Of a stretch of DNA of 64,000 nucleotides, positions 36,581 through 44,865 are shown in pieces. Both the position numbers and the translations under genes were made by a program. Below the pieces are notes generated by a model. The model was not told the DNA's origin, ran no database searches, and saw nothing but the letters and a program-made list of their open reading frames with translations. The DNA is taken from positions 186,001 through 250,000 of the forward strand of contig NZ_JACLZJ010000003.1 of the NCBI RefSeq assembly GCF_014253075.1. The letters are read 5' to 3'. The stretch's first letter is position 1, and every line of letters begins with the position of its first letter. This stretch comes from Ochrobactrum sp. CM-21-5. GTDB lineage: Bacteria > Pseudomonadota > Alphaproteobacteria > Rhizobiales > Rhizobiaceae.

Positions 36581-38257
36581 GTGAATGGTTCTTTGGTCCT
36601 TTTGCACCTGGCCGGTGCGGTCGCCCTTCTGCTTTGGGCCACCCGCATGGTTCGGACGGGGGTGGAGCGCGCCTATGGCGACCGCCTGCGCCGACGGCTG
36701 CGCAATCAGATCCAGAACCCGCTGCTTTCTATTGCCTTCGGCCTGGCACTGGCCGTTGCTTTGCAAAGCTCGACGGCGGTTACGCTTCTGGTCGGTTCTT
36801 TCGTAGGCTCAGGCATAGTCAGCGGCGTCGCGGGCCTCATGGCCGTGCGCGGCGGCGAGCTTGGCTCCGCCCTCGTCGTCAAAATCCTCAGCTACGATCT
36901 AACCTTGCTCGTACCGGTGTGCCTTGTCGCCGGAACCGCGATCTTCATGACCACGGAACGGCGTGACTGGCGCCAGATCGGACGCATTCTCGTCGGCATT
37001 GGCCTTCTGATCATGTCGCTGGAGATGACCGGACAAGCCACCGAACCGTTGCGGCAAAGTGAGCTTCTGCCGGTCATTGTCGATTACCTCTCAGGGGATC
37101 CGATCACGGCCTATCTTCTGGCCGCATTGATGACCTGGTTGTTCCATTCCAGTGTCGCAGCCGTCATTCTGCTCACCACTTTTGCGTCACGCGGGCTTAT
37201 TCATCCCGAACTCGCGGTGGTGATGGTGCTCGGCATCAATCTCGGCTCGTCGATCATCGCACCGATCCTGACCCGGCATGCGCCGCCGGAAACCCGCGTC
37301 GTTCCGCTCGGCAATCTCCTGATGCGCGGTGCGGGCTCACTGGTCATGCTGATCCTCTACGAGACCTTCAAGCCGTCGATGGCTTTTCTCGGTGCCGATG
37401 CCGTATCGCAAGTCGTCAACGCGCACATTCTGTTCAACGTGGTCGTCATGCTTGCCGGGATCCCGCTTTCGGGGCTGGTGCTGCGCGCAACGGAAGCGCT
37501 CGTCAATCTCAACACCGACAAGAATGCGCCAGCACAACCAGTGGAAATCGAGGAGTATAGCGCGCTCGATGCAGGTGTGCTCGACCGTCCGTCACAAGCG
37601 CTCGCCAACGCAACTCGCGAAGTGGTTGGCGTTTGCGATACAATCGACGTCATGCTGCGCCGTGTCATCGAGCTTTATGAGAAGCCCGACCAGACCCGCA
37701 TCAACGAGCTTGCCGCCCTCGACGACCGCGTGGACACGAAGCACGCCGCGATCAAGCTTTATCTGACCAAGCTTGCTACCCATAATCTCAGCGACTTCGA
37801 GGCCCTGCGGATGCAGGAACTGCTCGGTGCCTGCGTGAAACTCGAACAGGTCGGCGACATCATCGTGCGCAACATGCTGGTGCATGTCCAGAAGAAGATG
37901 GATCACAATCTGGAATTCACGGAAGAAGGCTGGAAAGAGCTGAGCCATTTTCATGCCATGGTGCTCGCCAATGCGCACATGGCCTTCAACGTTGTCGTCT
38001 CACGTGACGGACGCACTGCGCGCCAGCTCGTGCAGGAAAAGGATCGGCTGCGCGAACTGGAAAAACAGACAAGCCTGCACCATTTCTCGCGGCTGCGCGA
38101 AGGCTCCACCCGCAGCATTGAGACCAGCACGATTCACCTCGACACGATTCGCGATTTGAAGCAGATCAATTCGCTGCTAGCGTCGATGGCCTATCCAGTG
38201 CTGGAAGAACAGGGCCTGCTGAGCGAAACCCGCCTCAAAGCCGCCAAGCAAAACTGA
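36581..38257 (+). CDS. Na/Pi cotransporter family protein with PhoU-like C-terminus
   Basis: The 558-residue protein has two Na/Pi-cotransporter repeats in the membrane half (QSSTAVTLLVGSFVGSG near residue 60; the matching second repeat FHSSVAAVILLTTFASRG near 190) with about eight to nine segments, and a soluble PhoU-like helical domain after residue 330 (LYEKPDQTRINELAALDDRVDTKHAAIKLYLTKLA). It should move phosphate with sodium. Translation starts at GTG 36581 after GAAGGGATTTGCC. The upstream Pho box predicts induction under phosphate starvation. Confidence 0.9.
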   Translation: MNGSLVLLHLAGAVALLLWATRMVRTGVERAYGDRLRRRLRNQIQNPLLSIAFGLALAVALQSSTAVTLLVGSFVGSGIVSGVAGLMAVRGGELGSALVVKILSYDLTLLVPVCLVAGTAIFMTTERRDWRQIGRILVGIGLLIMSLEMTGQATEPLRQSELLPVIVDYLSGDPITAYLLAALMTWLFHSSVAAVILLTTFASRGLIHPELAVVMVLGINLGSSIIAPILTRHAPPETRVVPLGNLLMRGAGSLVMLILYETFKPSMAFLGADAVSQVVNAHILFNVVVMLAGIPLSGLVLRATEALVNLNTDKNAPAQPVEIEEYSALDAGVLDRPSQALANATREVVGVCDTIDVMLRRVIELYEKPDQTRINELAALDDRVDTKHAAIKLYLTKLATHNLSDFEALRMQELLGACVKLEQVGDIIVRNMLVHVQKKMDHNLEFTEEGWKELSHFHAMVLANAHMAFNVVVSRDGRTARQLVQEKDRLRELEKQTSLHHFSRLREGSTRSIETSTIHLDTIRDLKQINSLLASMAYPVLEEQGLLSETRLKAAKQN

Positions 38258-38421
38258 CAATTCCCCTGAAGCGGCGCATCTGCCGTATTGCAGGGGCGAT
38301 GTCGCAAACGGCACATGCGCCGTGTCACCCGTCACATGCCCATCTGCAACCAATGCGGCGGCCCCACTCATAGTCGTATCATGGCGGATTCTCGGAAGCC
38401 GATGAATGAAGTGTTTACATG

Positions 38422-38453
38422 AAAAAAGGCCTCCGCCAACGGCGAAGGCCTCC
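38422..38453 (-). terminator. Terminator of yqeY
   Basis: GGCCTTCGCC / GGCGGAGGCC with a GTT loop and six T on the minus strand. Confidence 0.85.
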
Positions 38454-38471
38454 AGACTTGTAGAGTGAAAC

Positions 38472-38924
38472 TTACTGCAAGAGCGACTTTACAACGCCGC
38501 TTGCCTTGGCGAAGTCCATCTGCCCGGTATAGCGCTCTTTAAGCGCGGCCATGCACTTGCCCATGTCGCGCAAACCCTCGGCACCGACTTCGCCGATGAC
38601 ATCCGAACAGGCCTGCTTGACGTCTTCTTCACTGAGCTGCTGCGGCAGGAATTCGCTGATGATAACGATTTCCTCGCGTTCTGCTTCCGCCAGTTCCAGA
38701 CGGTTGCCTTCTTCATATATGCGCGCCGAATCCTCGCGCTGCTTGATCATCTTGGCGAGAATGCTCATCAGCTCTTCGTCACCGACTGGATCCTTGCCCG
38801 CTGTGCGATTGGCAATGTCGCGATCCTTGACAGCAGCCACGATGAGGCGCAGCGTCGACAAACGGCGCTTGTCCTGCGCCTTCATCGCGGTGGTGAGTGC
38901 CTGGGAAATCTCCTGGCGAAGCAT
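38472..38924 (-). CDS. GatB/YqeY domain protein
   Basis: The 150-residue helical protein matches YqeY: MLRQEISQALTTAMKAQDKRRLSTLRLIVAAVKDRDI, MKQREDSARIYEEGNR, EIVIISEFLPQQLSEEDV and MGKCMAALKERYTGQMDFAKASGVVKSLL. The domain is also the tRNA-binding tail of GatB, but stand-alone YqeY has no proven role. GGAGAGACGTT precedes the ATG. It often lies next to carA, as here, transcribed divergently. Confidence 0.93.
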   Translation of the reverse strand: MLRQEISQALTTAMKAQDKRRLSTLRLIVAAVKDRDIANRTAGKDPVGDEELMSILAKMIKQREDSARIYEEGNRLELAEAEREEIVIISEFLPQQLSEEDVKQACSDVIGEVGAEGLRDMGKCMAALKERYTGQMDFAKASGVVKSLLQ

Positions 38925-39323
38925 AACGTCTCTCCTGACGGTGTTTGTTTTTGACGTAGCCCGTTCTAACGAGAACAGGGACTATAAAGCAATCACGCGC
39001 CGCCGCCGAGCTGTCCAAACCACCATCCAGGAAATAATTGCTGCCGGAATTCCCGGCAATATTTCCAAAAGATGTATCCGGACGATTGACCCGGGCGCCA
39101 TGTTTCTCTATTGCTCGGGGCTTAGCAGGACATCGGCACGTGCTCGCGGCGGGAAGTTTTAATCCCCGCTGCTTTTTGGCGCGTATATGGCCCCAAACGC
39201 TTCATCTTTCAAGCCGCCTTCCTTGGCGGACAAATGATGCCCGGATGCGTGCCGGATGCCCGAAGAACAACAATGCGCGCCGCAGTCAGGCAAGCGCAAG
39301 GCAAAGCGACAGGAGTGCACGCC
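38925..39323. other. yqeY-carA divergent region
   Basis: These 399 bp hold no supported gene. A small hairpin ATTG-N2-GCCGG / CCGGCAAT lies at 39037-39060. Promoters of both genes must be here; I could not assign them. Confidence 0.5.
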
Positions 39324-40547
39324 ATGACCGAGACCACACCGAAGACTGCACCCTGGACTATATCCAAGCCAACTGCGATTCTGGTGCTTGCCGATGGAAC
39401 GGTCATCGAAGGCAAGGGCGTGGGAGCTATTGGCGCCATCGAGGCGGAAGTGGTGTTCAACACCGCCCTGACCGGATATGAAGAAATCCTGACTGATCCT
39501 TCCTATGCCGGGCAGATTGTCACTTTCACCTTCCCGCATATCGGCAATGTCGGAACCAATGCCGAAGATATTGAAGATCTGATGCCCGCCAATCGCTGCG
39601 GCGCTGTCGGTGCGATCTTCAAGGCCGATATCACATCGCCTTCCAACTATCGCGCCAGCGAAAACCTCGATGCGTGGCTGAAGCAGCGCGGCATCATCGC
39701 GCTGGCCGGCATCGACACGCGCGCCCTCACCGCACTTATCCGCGAGCGCGGCGCACAGAATGCCGTTATCGCTCACGATCCAGCCGGAAACTTCGATCTC
39801 GATGCCCTGAAGGCTCGTGCCGCAAGCTGGACTGGCCTGGAAAATCTCGACCTTGCCAAAGATGTTACCGTTGGCCAAAGCCTCGTATGGTCCGAAATGC
39901 CATGGAGCATCGAAAGTGGCTATGGTGAGCAGTCCGCACCGCAATACCATGTGGTGGCACTCGATTTCGGCGTGAAGCGCAATATTCTGCGCTTGCTTTC
40001 CGGCTTGGGCGCCAAGATCACCGTATTGCCTGCAACGGCCACCGCCGAAGACGTGCTGGCGCATAATCCTGACGGTGTGTTCCTTTCCAACGGCCCTGGC
40101 GATCCGGCAGCAACCGGCGAATATGCGGTTCCGACTATCCGCAAGCTGGTGGATAGCGGCCTGCCCGTCTTCGGCATCTGCCTCGGCCATCAGATGCTGG
40201 CGCTGGCGCTCGGCGGACGGACGGAAAAGATGCATCAGGGTCATCATGGCGCGAACCATCCGGTGAAGGACTACACCACCGGAAAGGTGGAAATCGTCTC
40301 GATGAACCATGGCTTTGCAGTTGACTCGGACTCGCTGCCCGATCATGTCGAAGAAACGCACGTCTCGCTTTTCGACGGCTCGAATTGCGGTCTTCGCGTT
40401 ATCGGAAAGCCTGTCTTCTCAGTGCAACACCACCCCGAAGCTTCGCCCGGTCCGCAGGATTCCCATTACCTCTTCCGCCGCTTTATTAACCTGATCCGTG
40501 AGAAGAAGGGAGAGACCCCTTTGGCGGAGCGCGAACAGGCGGCGTGA
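39324..40547 (+). CDS. carA: Carbamoyl-phosphate synthase small subunit
   Basis: The 407-residue glutaminase subunit has the CarA N-terminal domain (LVLADGTVIEGKGVGA, VFNTALTGYEEILTDPSYAGQIVTFTFPHIGNVG) and a class I amidotransferase domain with GICLGHQMLALALGG (catalytic Cys) and QHHPEASPGP (His-Glu). It feeds ammonia from glutamine to CarB for arginine and pyrimidine synthesis. AGGAGTGCACGCC decides ATG 39324 over an earlier in-frame start. carB is 4.3 kb downstream rather than adjacent. Confidence 0.97.
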   Translation: MTETTPKTAPWTISKPTAILVLADGTVIEGKGVGAIGAIEAEVVFNTALTGYEEILTDPSYAGQIVTFTFPHIGNVGTNAEDIEDLMPANRCGAVGAIFKADITSPSNYRASENLDAWLKQRGIIALAGIDTRALTALIRERGAQNAVIAHDPAGNFDLDALKARAASWTGLENLDLAKDVTVGQSLVWSEMPWSIESGYGEQSAPQYHVVALDFGVKRNILRLLSGLGAKITVLPATATAEDVLAHNPDGVFLSNGPGDPAATGEYAVPTIRKLVDSGLPVFGICLGHQMLALALGGRTEKMHQGHHGANHPVKDYTTGKVEIVSMNHGFAVDSDSLPDHVEETHVSLFDGSNCGLRVIGKPVFSVQHHPEASPGPQDSHYLFRRFINLIREKKGETPLAEREQAA

Positions 40548-40590
40548 ATCAAAATCTGAAATTCCCCGATTAACGCTTTGTTAATCAATG

Positions 40591-40620
40591 AAAAGGCCGG
40601 AGCATCGCTCCGGCCTTTTA
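40591..40620. terminator. Bidirectional terminator of carA and the MFS gene
   Basis: AAAAGGCCGGAGC / GCTCCGGCCTTTT with a 3-nt loop between convergent genes. Confidence 0.88.
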
Positions 40621-40636
40621 TTCGTCATGACGATAC

Positions 40637-41866
40637 TTAAGCCTTAGCTGCCTGTACAGGTCGCACGCGCGCCACCACGATGACCAGAGCGAGGAAGATC
40701 AGTCCCGCGCCCACGGCATAAGGCATTCCCGCAAAAACGAACGGCGCATTGCCCCCGGTGAAGACGCTGAAGAGCTGCGTGAATATAAGCGGCCCGATTA
40801 TCGTCGTGATGCTCGATACACTCGTCAGCGCGCCCTGCAATTCGCCCTGGGCGGATGGCGGCACCTTACCAGCGGCTATACTGCGCAGCGGCGGATCGGC
40901 AAGACCTTCCAATGCGGTCAGGAAAATAACGGCATAGACCATCCAGCCCTCCCAGGCGATTGCATAACCTATGAGACCGAGGCAGGCGAAAAGCACGCCA
41001 ACCATTGCCGTGCGGTGTTCACCAAGGACAGGCAGAACCCGCGGCAGCACAACCGCCATGACGACCGCCGCACCAATGCCAAACAGACCGAGCGAAATAC
41101 CGATCTGGGCTTCGCTCCAATTGTAGCGGTAAGCCCCGACAAACGCCCAGACCGACGGGTAAACTGCATGGGCGAGCCAATACAGGAAGAACACCAGCAT
41201 CACCCAACCGATACCGGGATAGGAGCGCATCTGCTTGAGCGCGCCCAGCGGATTGGCGCGCGCGATCTGGAACGTACGGCGGTTTTCCTGCGACAGTGTT
41301 TCTGGCAACAGGAAATAAGCAAGGATGAAATTGACGAAGGAAAGAAACGCAGCCCCATAAAACGGAACACGCGGACCGAATTCGCCAAGCAGTCCACCCA
41401 GAACCGGCCCCAGCGCGAAGCCGACGCCAAATGCAATACCGATAAGCCCGAAATTGCGCGCACGGTTGGTGTCGTCGCTGACGTCCGCTATGTAGGCGGA
41501 CGCCGTGGCAAAGCTTGCACCGCTGATACCCGCAAGCACGCGGCCCACAAACAGCATCCAGTAGGTGGTTGCGAGCGCACAGATAAGATTATCGAGCGCA
41601 AAGGTGAAGATTGAGGCCAAAAGCACCGGTCTCCGTCCGAAACGGTCGCTGAGATTGCCGATCATCGGCGCGAACAGAAACTGCATCGCCGCATAGACCA
41701 GCAATAGCCAGCCGCCATCGACAGCAGCCGTGCCGATATCGGCTCCGGTCAACTCTTCGAGATAGGCCGGCAGAACCGGCATGATGATCGCAATGCCAAT
41801 AATGTCGAGAAACAACGTCATAAAGACGAGCAGAAGGCCCCGCCGTACAAATTGGGGATCGAGCAT
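40637..41866 (-). CDS. MFS efflux transporter, TetA (TCR) type
   Basis: The 409-residue protein has 12 hydrophobic segments and the drug-H+ antiporter motifs: LFLDIIGIAIIMPVLPAYL (segment 1), motif A GNLSDRFGRRPVLLAS between segments 2 and 3, and the segment 5 antiporter-type GVGFALGPVLGGLLGEFGPRVPFYGAA. This is the chromosomal TetA-like family common in Rhizobiales; sequence alone does not show tetracycline as substrate. Start at ATG 41866 with AGGTG upstream. No TetR repressor gene is divergent from it, unlike acquired tet determinants. Confidence 0.87.
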   Translation of the reverse strand: MLDPQFVRRGLLLVFMTLFLDIIGIAIIMPVLPAYLEELTGADIGTAAVDGGWLLLVYAAMQFLFAPMIGNLSDRFGRRPVLLASIFTFALDNLICALATTYWMLFVGRVLAGISGASFATASAYIADVSDDTNRARNFGLIGIAFGVGFALGPVLGGLLGEFGPRVPFYGAAFLSFVNFILAYFLLPETLSQENRRTFQIARANPLGALKQMRSYPGIGWVMLVFFLYWLAHAVYPSVWAFVGAYRYNWSEAQIGISLGLFGIGAAVVMAVVLPRVLPVLGEHRTAMVGVLFACLGLIGYAIAWEGWMVYAVIFLTALEGLADPPLRSIAAGKVPPSAQGELQGALTSVSSITTIIGPLIFTQLFSVFTGGNAPFVFAGMPYAVGAGLIFLALVIVVARVRPVQAAKA

Positions 41867-42182
41867 GAGACACCTGATAACGCATGCCGCCATATAAGAT
41901 TGAGCAGAGCATACTGATAAAAAGCTGTTGGAAGAGTTCGCGCGTCATCGCCGCTCAAAAATGGGAGCGTTACGCATGAATATCGGAATAATGGCCGCGC
42001 CGGGACAGAAGCAATATATGGAAAATTATTCTGCTACAAGCCGGAGTTTTCTCAATTTCGATAAACAGGATGTAAGAAGTCGGACCGCTCGGCGCGGCTG
42101 CGGCTAGAGAGGATTGAATACAAAAAGAAAAGGTGGCAAAAGCCACCTTGTCCCATACGCCTTCAGGCCGTGCGGATCACGA
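41867..42182. other. Intergenic region upstream of the MFS gene
   Basis: These 316 bp show only the terminator at 42126-42150 and a doubtful 43-codon frame at 41976; I see no other structure. Confidence 0.5.
42126..42150 (-). terminator. Terminator of the zinc peptidase gene
   Basis: AAGGTGGC / GCCACCTT with an AAAA loop, followed by TTTTCTTTTT on the minus strand. Confidence 0.85.
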
Positions 42183-43109
42183 TCAGACGTCGCCGCTGAA
42201 CGTATCGCATGCGTCGAGCTTGCCGGTATCGAAACCGCGCTTGAACCACTTGGCGCGCTGCGCGGATGTGCCATGATTGAAACTTTCCGGCACGACATAG
42301 CCCTGGCTGCGGCGTTGCAGCGTATCGTCGCCGATCTGATGGGCCGCGTTCAGCGCTTCTTCAAGATCTCCGCTTTCAAGTATGCCCTTCTGTTCCGTGT
42401 AGTAGCCCCACACGCCCGCAAAGCAATCGGCCTGAAGCTCCACACGCACCGACATCTGGTTGGCCTGCGCTTCGCTCATCTGCTGACGCATCTGGTTGAA
42501 CTTCGGCAGGATTCCGAGGAGATTCTGGATGTGATGGCCCACCTCATGCGCCAGCACATAGGCCTGCGCAAAATCCCCGGACGCCCCGAAACGGTTTGCC
42601 AGTTCTTTATAGAAGCTCAGGTCGATATAGAGCTTGCGATCTCCGGGACAGTAGAACGGACCGGAAGCAGCGGATGCAAAACCGCACGCCGAGCGAACCT
42701 GTCCGGAAAACAGCACCATTGTCGGCGGCGTATAAGTCTGCCCTCGCGACTGGAAAATACCGCCCCACACATCTTCCGTTTCCGCGAGCACGGTACGGAC
42801 GAATTGTGTCGTTTCATCGTTGGCAACGGCGCCGCCTTCGGCAACCGTTCGCCCGGCATCCTGCGTCTGGACGGTAGGAGACATGCTGCCATCGCCGAAC
42901 AAGATCGGCAGAGGGTCGATGCCGATGGCACGCAGCACGAAGAACATCACCACCAGAATGAGAATGCCGGAGAGCCCGCCACCGCGGACGATCCTGAAAC
43001 CTGGACCACCGAAGCCTCCACCCCGGCCAAGGCCGCCGCCTATTTCACCACCCTGCTGTCCGCGCAGGTCTTCCACATTATCGCTCTGCCTACGGCCCTG
43101 CCAACGCAT
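42183..43109 (-). CDS. Neutral zinc metallopeptidase, YpfJ/KPN_02809 family
   Basis: The 308-residue protein starts MRWQGRRQSDNVEDLRGQQGG, has a Gly-rich linker and one membrane segment (SGILILVVMFFVLRAIG, near residue 50), then the peptidase domain with TPPTMVLFSGQVRSACGFASAASGPFYCPGDRKLYIDLSF and the zinc motif AHEVGHHIQN. The substrate is unknown. GGGGAGTTGGTCA precedes ATG 43109, which fixes the start 37 codons inside a longer open frame. Confidence 0.9.
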   Translation of the reverse strand: MRWQGRRQSDNVEDLRGQQGGEIGGGLGRGGGFGGPGFRIVRGGGLSGILILVVMFFVLRAIGIDPLPILFGDGSMSPTVQTQDAGRTVAEGGAVANDETTQFVRTVLAETEDVWGGIFQSRGQTYTPPTMVLFSGQVRSACGFASAASGPFYCPGDRKLYIDLSFYKELANRFGASGDFAQAYVLAHEVGHHIQNLLGILPKFNQMRQQMSEAQANQMSVRVELQADCFAGVWGYYTEQKGILESGDLEEALNAAHQIGDDTLQRRSQGYVVPESFNHGTSAQRAKWFKRGFDTGKLDACDTFSGDV

Positions 43110-43265
43110 TGACCAACTCCCCTTCACCGTGCCGTCCTGCAAAAGATGGCACCACACTATTGGACCCGATTGTCGCACAAACAGTTGGCACGGCAATATA
43201 AAAAGTAAAAGACAACGCAAATCACAAACAAAGAGTCGTCTGCAATAAAGGACAGGCTACATTCG

Positions 43266-43751
43266 TCAGCCTCCGAGGACCGAGCTTTTGCGCGCAATAA
43301 CGGCACAAACGAAAAGCGCCACGATACCGGATACCAAGACGCCGGAACTCCATCCCTCGGCAAACAGGACCTCATTCATGAGGCGTCCGGGCATGAATGC
43401 GAACAACCCGACTCCGACAATCCCTCCGAAATAAACTCCCCGCATAATTCGACGATGAACCGCGATCTTTCCGGCGCGCGCGGCAATAACTGCCCGCCAG
43501 CAGCCGATCAACACCAGAACCGACAGAATATGGATAGGACTGAAACCCAGAATAAGATTGATTTGATGAATGAAAAAACTGGAGACGGATGTAATTACCA
43601 TCAAAATTATCCAGATACGGCCAAACAGCTTATGCAAACGGGTTCCCTTGCGGCGAAATAAAATCAATGAGCCGATAATTGCCGCCGGCACCACTGCCAC
43701 GACATGCAATTGGACAGCATAAGGCGCTGAAAAAAGCGGTGTGAAATTCAT
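43266..43751 (-). CDS. DUF2306 family membrane protein
   Basis: The 161-residue protein has four membrane segments (near 12-30, 45-65, 75-90, 110-150) and the DUF2306 pattern: LHVVAVVPAAIIGSLILFRRKGTRLHKLFGRIWIILMVITSVSSFFIH, IHILSVLVL and KIAVHRRIMRGVYFGG. His residues in segments are typical of this group of small haem- or quinone-like membrane proteins, but function is unknown. GGAGCTATCGC precedes ATG 43751. It is divergent from the LytTR pseudogene. Confidence 0.85.
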   Translation of the reverse strand: MNFTPLFSAPYAVQLHVVAVVPAAIIGSLILFRRKGTRLHKLFGRIWIILMVITSVSSFFIHQINLILGFSPIHILSVLVLIGCWRAVIAARAGKIAVHRRIMRGVYFGGIVGVGLFAFMPGRLMNEVLFAEGWSSGVLVSGIVALFVCAVIARKSSVLGG

Positions 43752-43821
43752 GCGATAGCTCCGGTTGAATTTCTTTCCGCTTTCAACAACACTGCCATCC
43801 ACTCAAACGAAACGACGTAAA

Positions 43822-44639
43822 ATGCGGGAAAATTTCGTGACTGGCAGTTTCATGCAATTCACGCTTCGTGAAATGACTGTGATCGCTCGCTCGCCACGTC
43901 TCTGGACAACATTCGTTGTCATCGTTTTCATTTTCACGATTACGGGTCCGTTCGGCACCAACACAATGCCTCCCGCGATACGCTTCTTTTATTGGCTGAC
44001 TATACAGTTCGCAGGCTGGTCGAATGCGATCCTGTTTGCGGTGCTTGCCGATGCGTTGCTAGATCGCTGGATTACAAGCATCTTCACCCGTATGATGCTC
44101 GGCTCACTCGCCGCCGCTCTCCCCATTGGCCTATGGATCGGGCTAATCGACTATGGCTTTAGCGCGCAACCATTGACAGTTCAGGCATTCAGAACAAATG
44201 CGGCGATCTCCCTCCCCCTCAGTGCGCTTTTCTGTGTTCTCGCCTACATGACCCTCAAACAGGAAATAGAAATTATTCCTCGCGCGGCATCACAGGCCCC
44301 AGCGCTTCTGGCTCGATTGAGGCCTGATATTCGAGGACCTTTTGCTGAGGCTCTGCGCGGAAGACCACTATACGCGCATCATCACAAGCCGGGGACACGA
44401 GCTCATATTGTTGCGCTTTTCCGATGCGCTCAAAGATCGGCGATACGCCGGGCTTGCAAATTCATCGCTCACACTGGATCGCCGATGCTTATGTAGCGGA
44501 GTTACAGAGGAAGAACGGAGCACTTAGTCTTCTGACGAGTGATGGAACCTCGCTTCCAGTAAGCCGATCCAGCCAGAAAGCAGCGCTTGAGCGCTATGGC
44601 TCAGCGTCGTCTTTCCACCGGAAAGCACGGCGCGGATAA
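43822..44639 (+). pseudogene. LytTR-family membrane-linked transcriptional regulator, broken by two frameshifts
   Basis: The first frame (from ATG 43822) codes an N-terminal half with four membrane segments (TFVVIVFIFTITGPF; FAGWSNAILFAVLADALL; LGSLAAALPIGLWIGLI; LPLSALFCVLAYMTL) and ends normally homologous sequence at LLARLRPDIRGP (about 44340). An extra base near the TTTT run at 44339-44343 moves homology to the next frame (LLRLCAEDHYTRIITSRGHELILLRFSDAL), and a second shift near 44428 moves it to the third (IGDTPGLQIHRSHWIADAYVAELQRKNGALSLLTSDG), ending at 44639. HRSHWIA is the LytTR DNA-binding signature. Two shifts favour a real pseudogene over one sequencing error. Confidence 0.8.
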
Positions 44640-44752
44640 GATTTTTCGTGAATGCCTGCACTTTCTTTGAAATAAAGACATTTGTGGGGTTCCGCTTTCG
44701 GAAATGATTACCTATAAGGCACGCTTAGCCCACAGAATTCATAAGCTGCCAA

Positions 44753-44783
44753 CCCGCCGGAAAACCGTGCGGGCTTTTCCGGC
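44753..44783 (+). promoter_or_regulatory. Overlapping alternative hairpins in the carB leader
   Basis: CCCGC (44753-44757) can pair with GCGGG (44769-44773) followed by CTTTTCC, or GCCGGAAAA (44756-44764) can pair with TTTTCCGGC (44775-44783). The two pairings exclude each other. It could be a plain terminator for upstream transcription or an attenuator about 85 bp before carB. Confidence 0.45.
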
Positions 44784-44865
44784 AGGCTAATCAGCATGTC
44801 TGTCCCAAAGGTGGAAGCCGGTTTTGGGGCAACGACATACTAAATAGAGAGAGCAGGACGCGCCC

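Noticed and set aside
40637-41866. Acquired tetracycline-resistance determinant
   Set aside because: No divergent tetR, no mobile element, and base composition like the neighbours; a chromosomal TetA-like MFS protein is the safer call.
41976-42107. A 43-codon frame beginning MNIGIMAAPGQKQ
   Set aside because: A GGAG lies 8 bp upstream, but the composition is random-like (NYSATSRSF...RTARRGCG), with no signal or helix pattern; not enough to call a gene.
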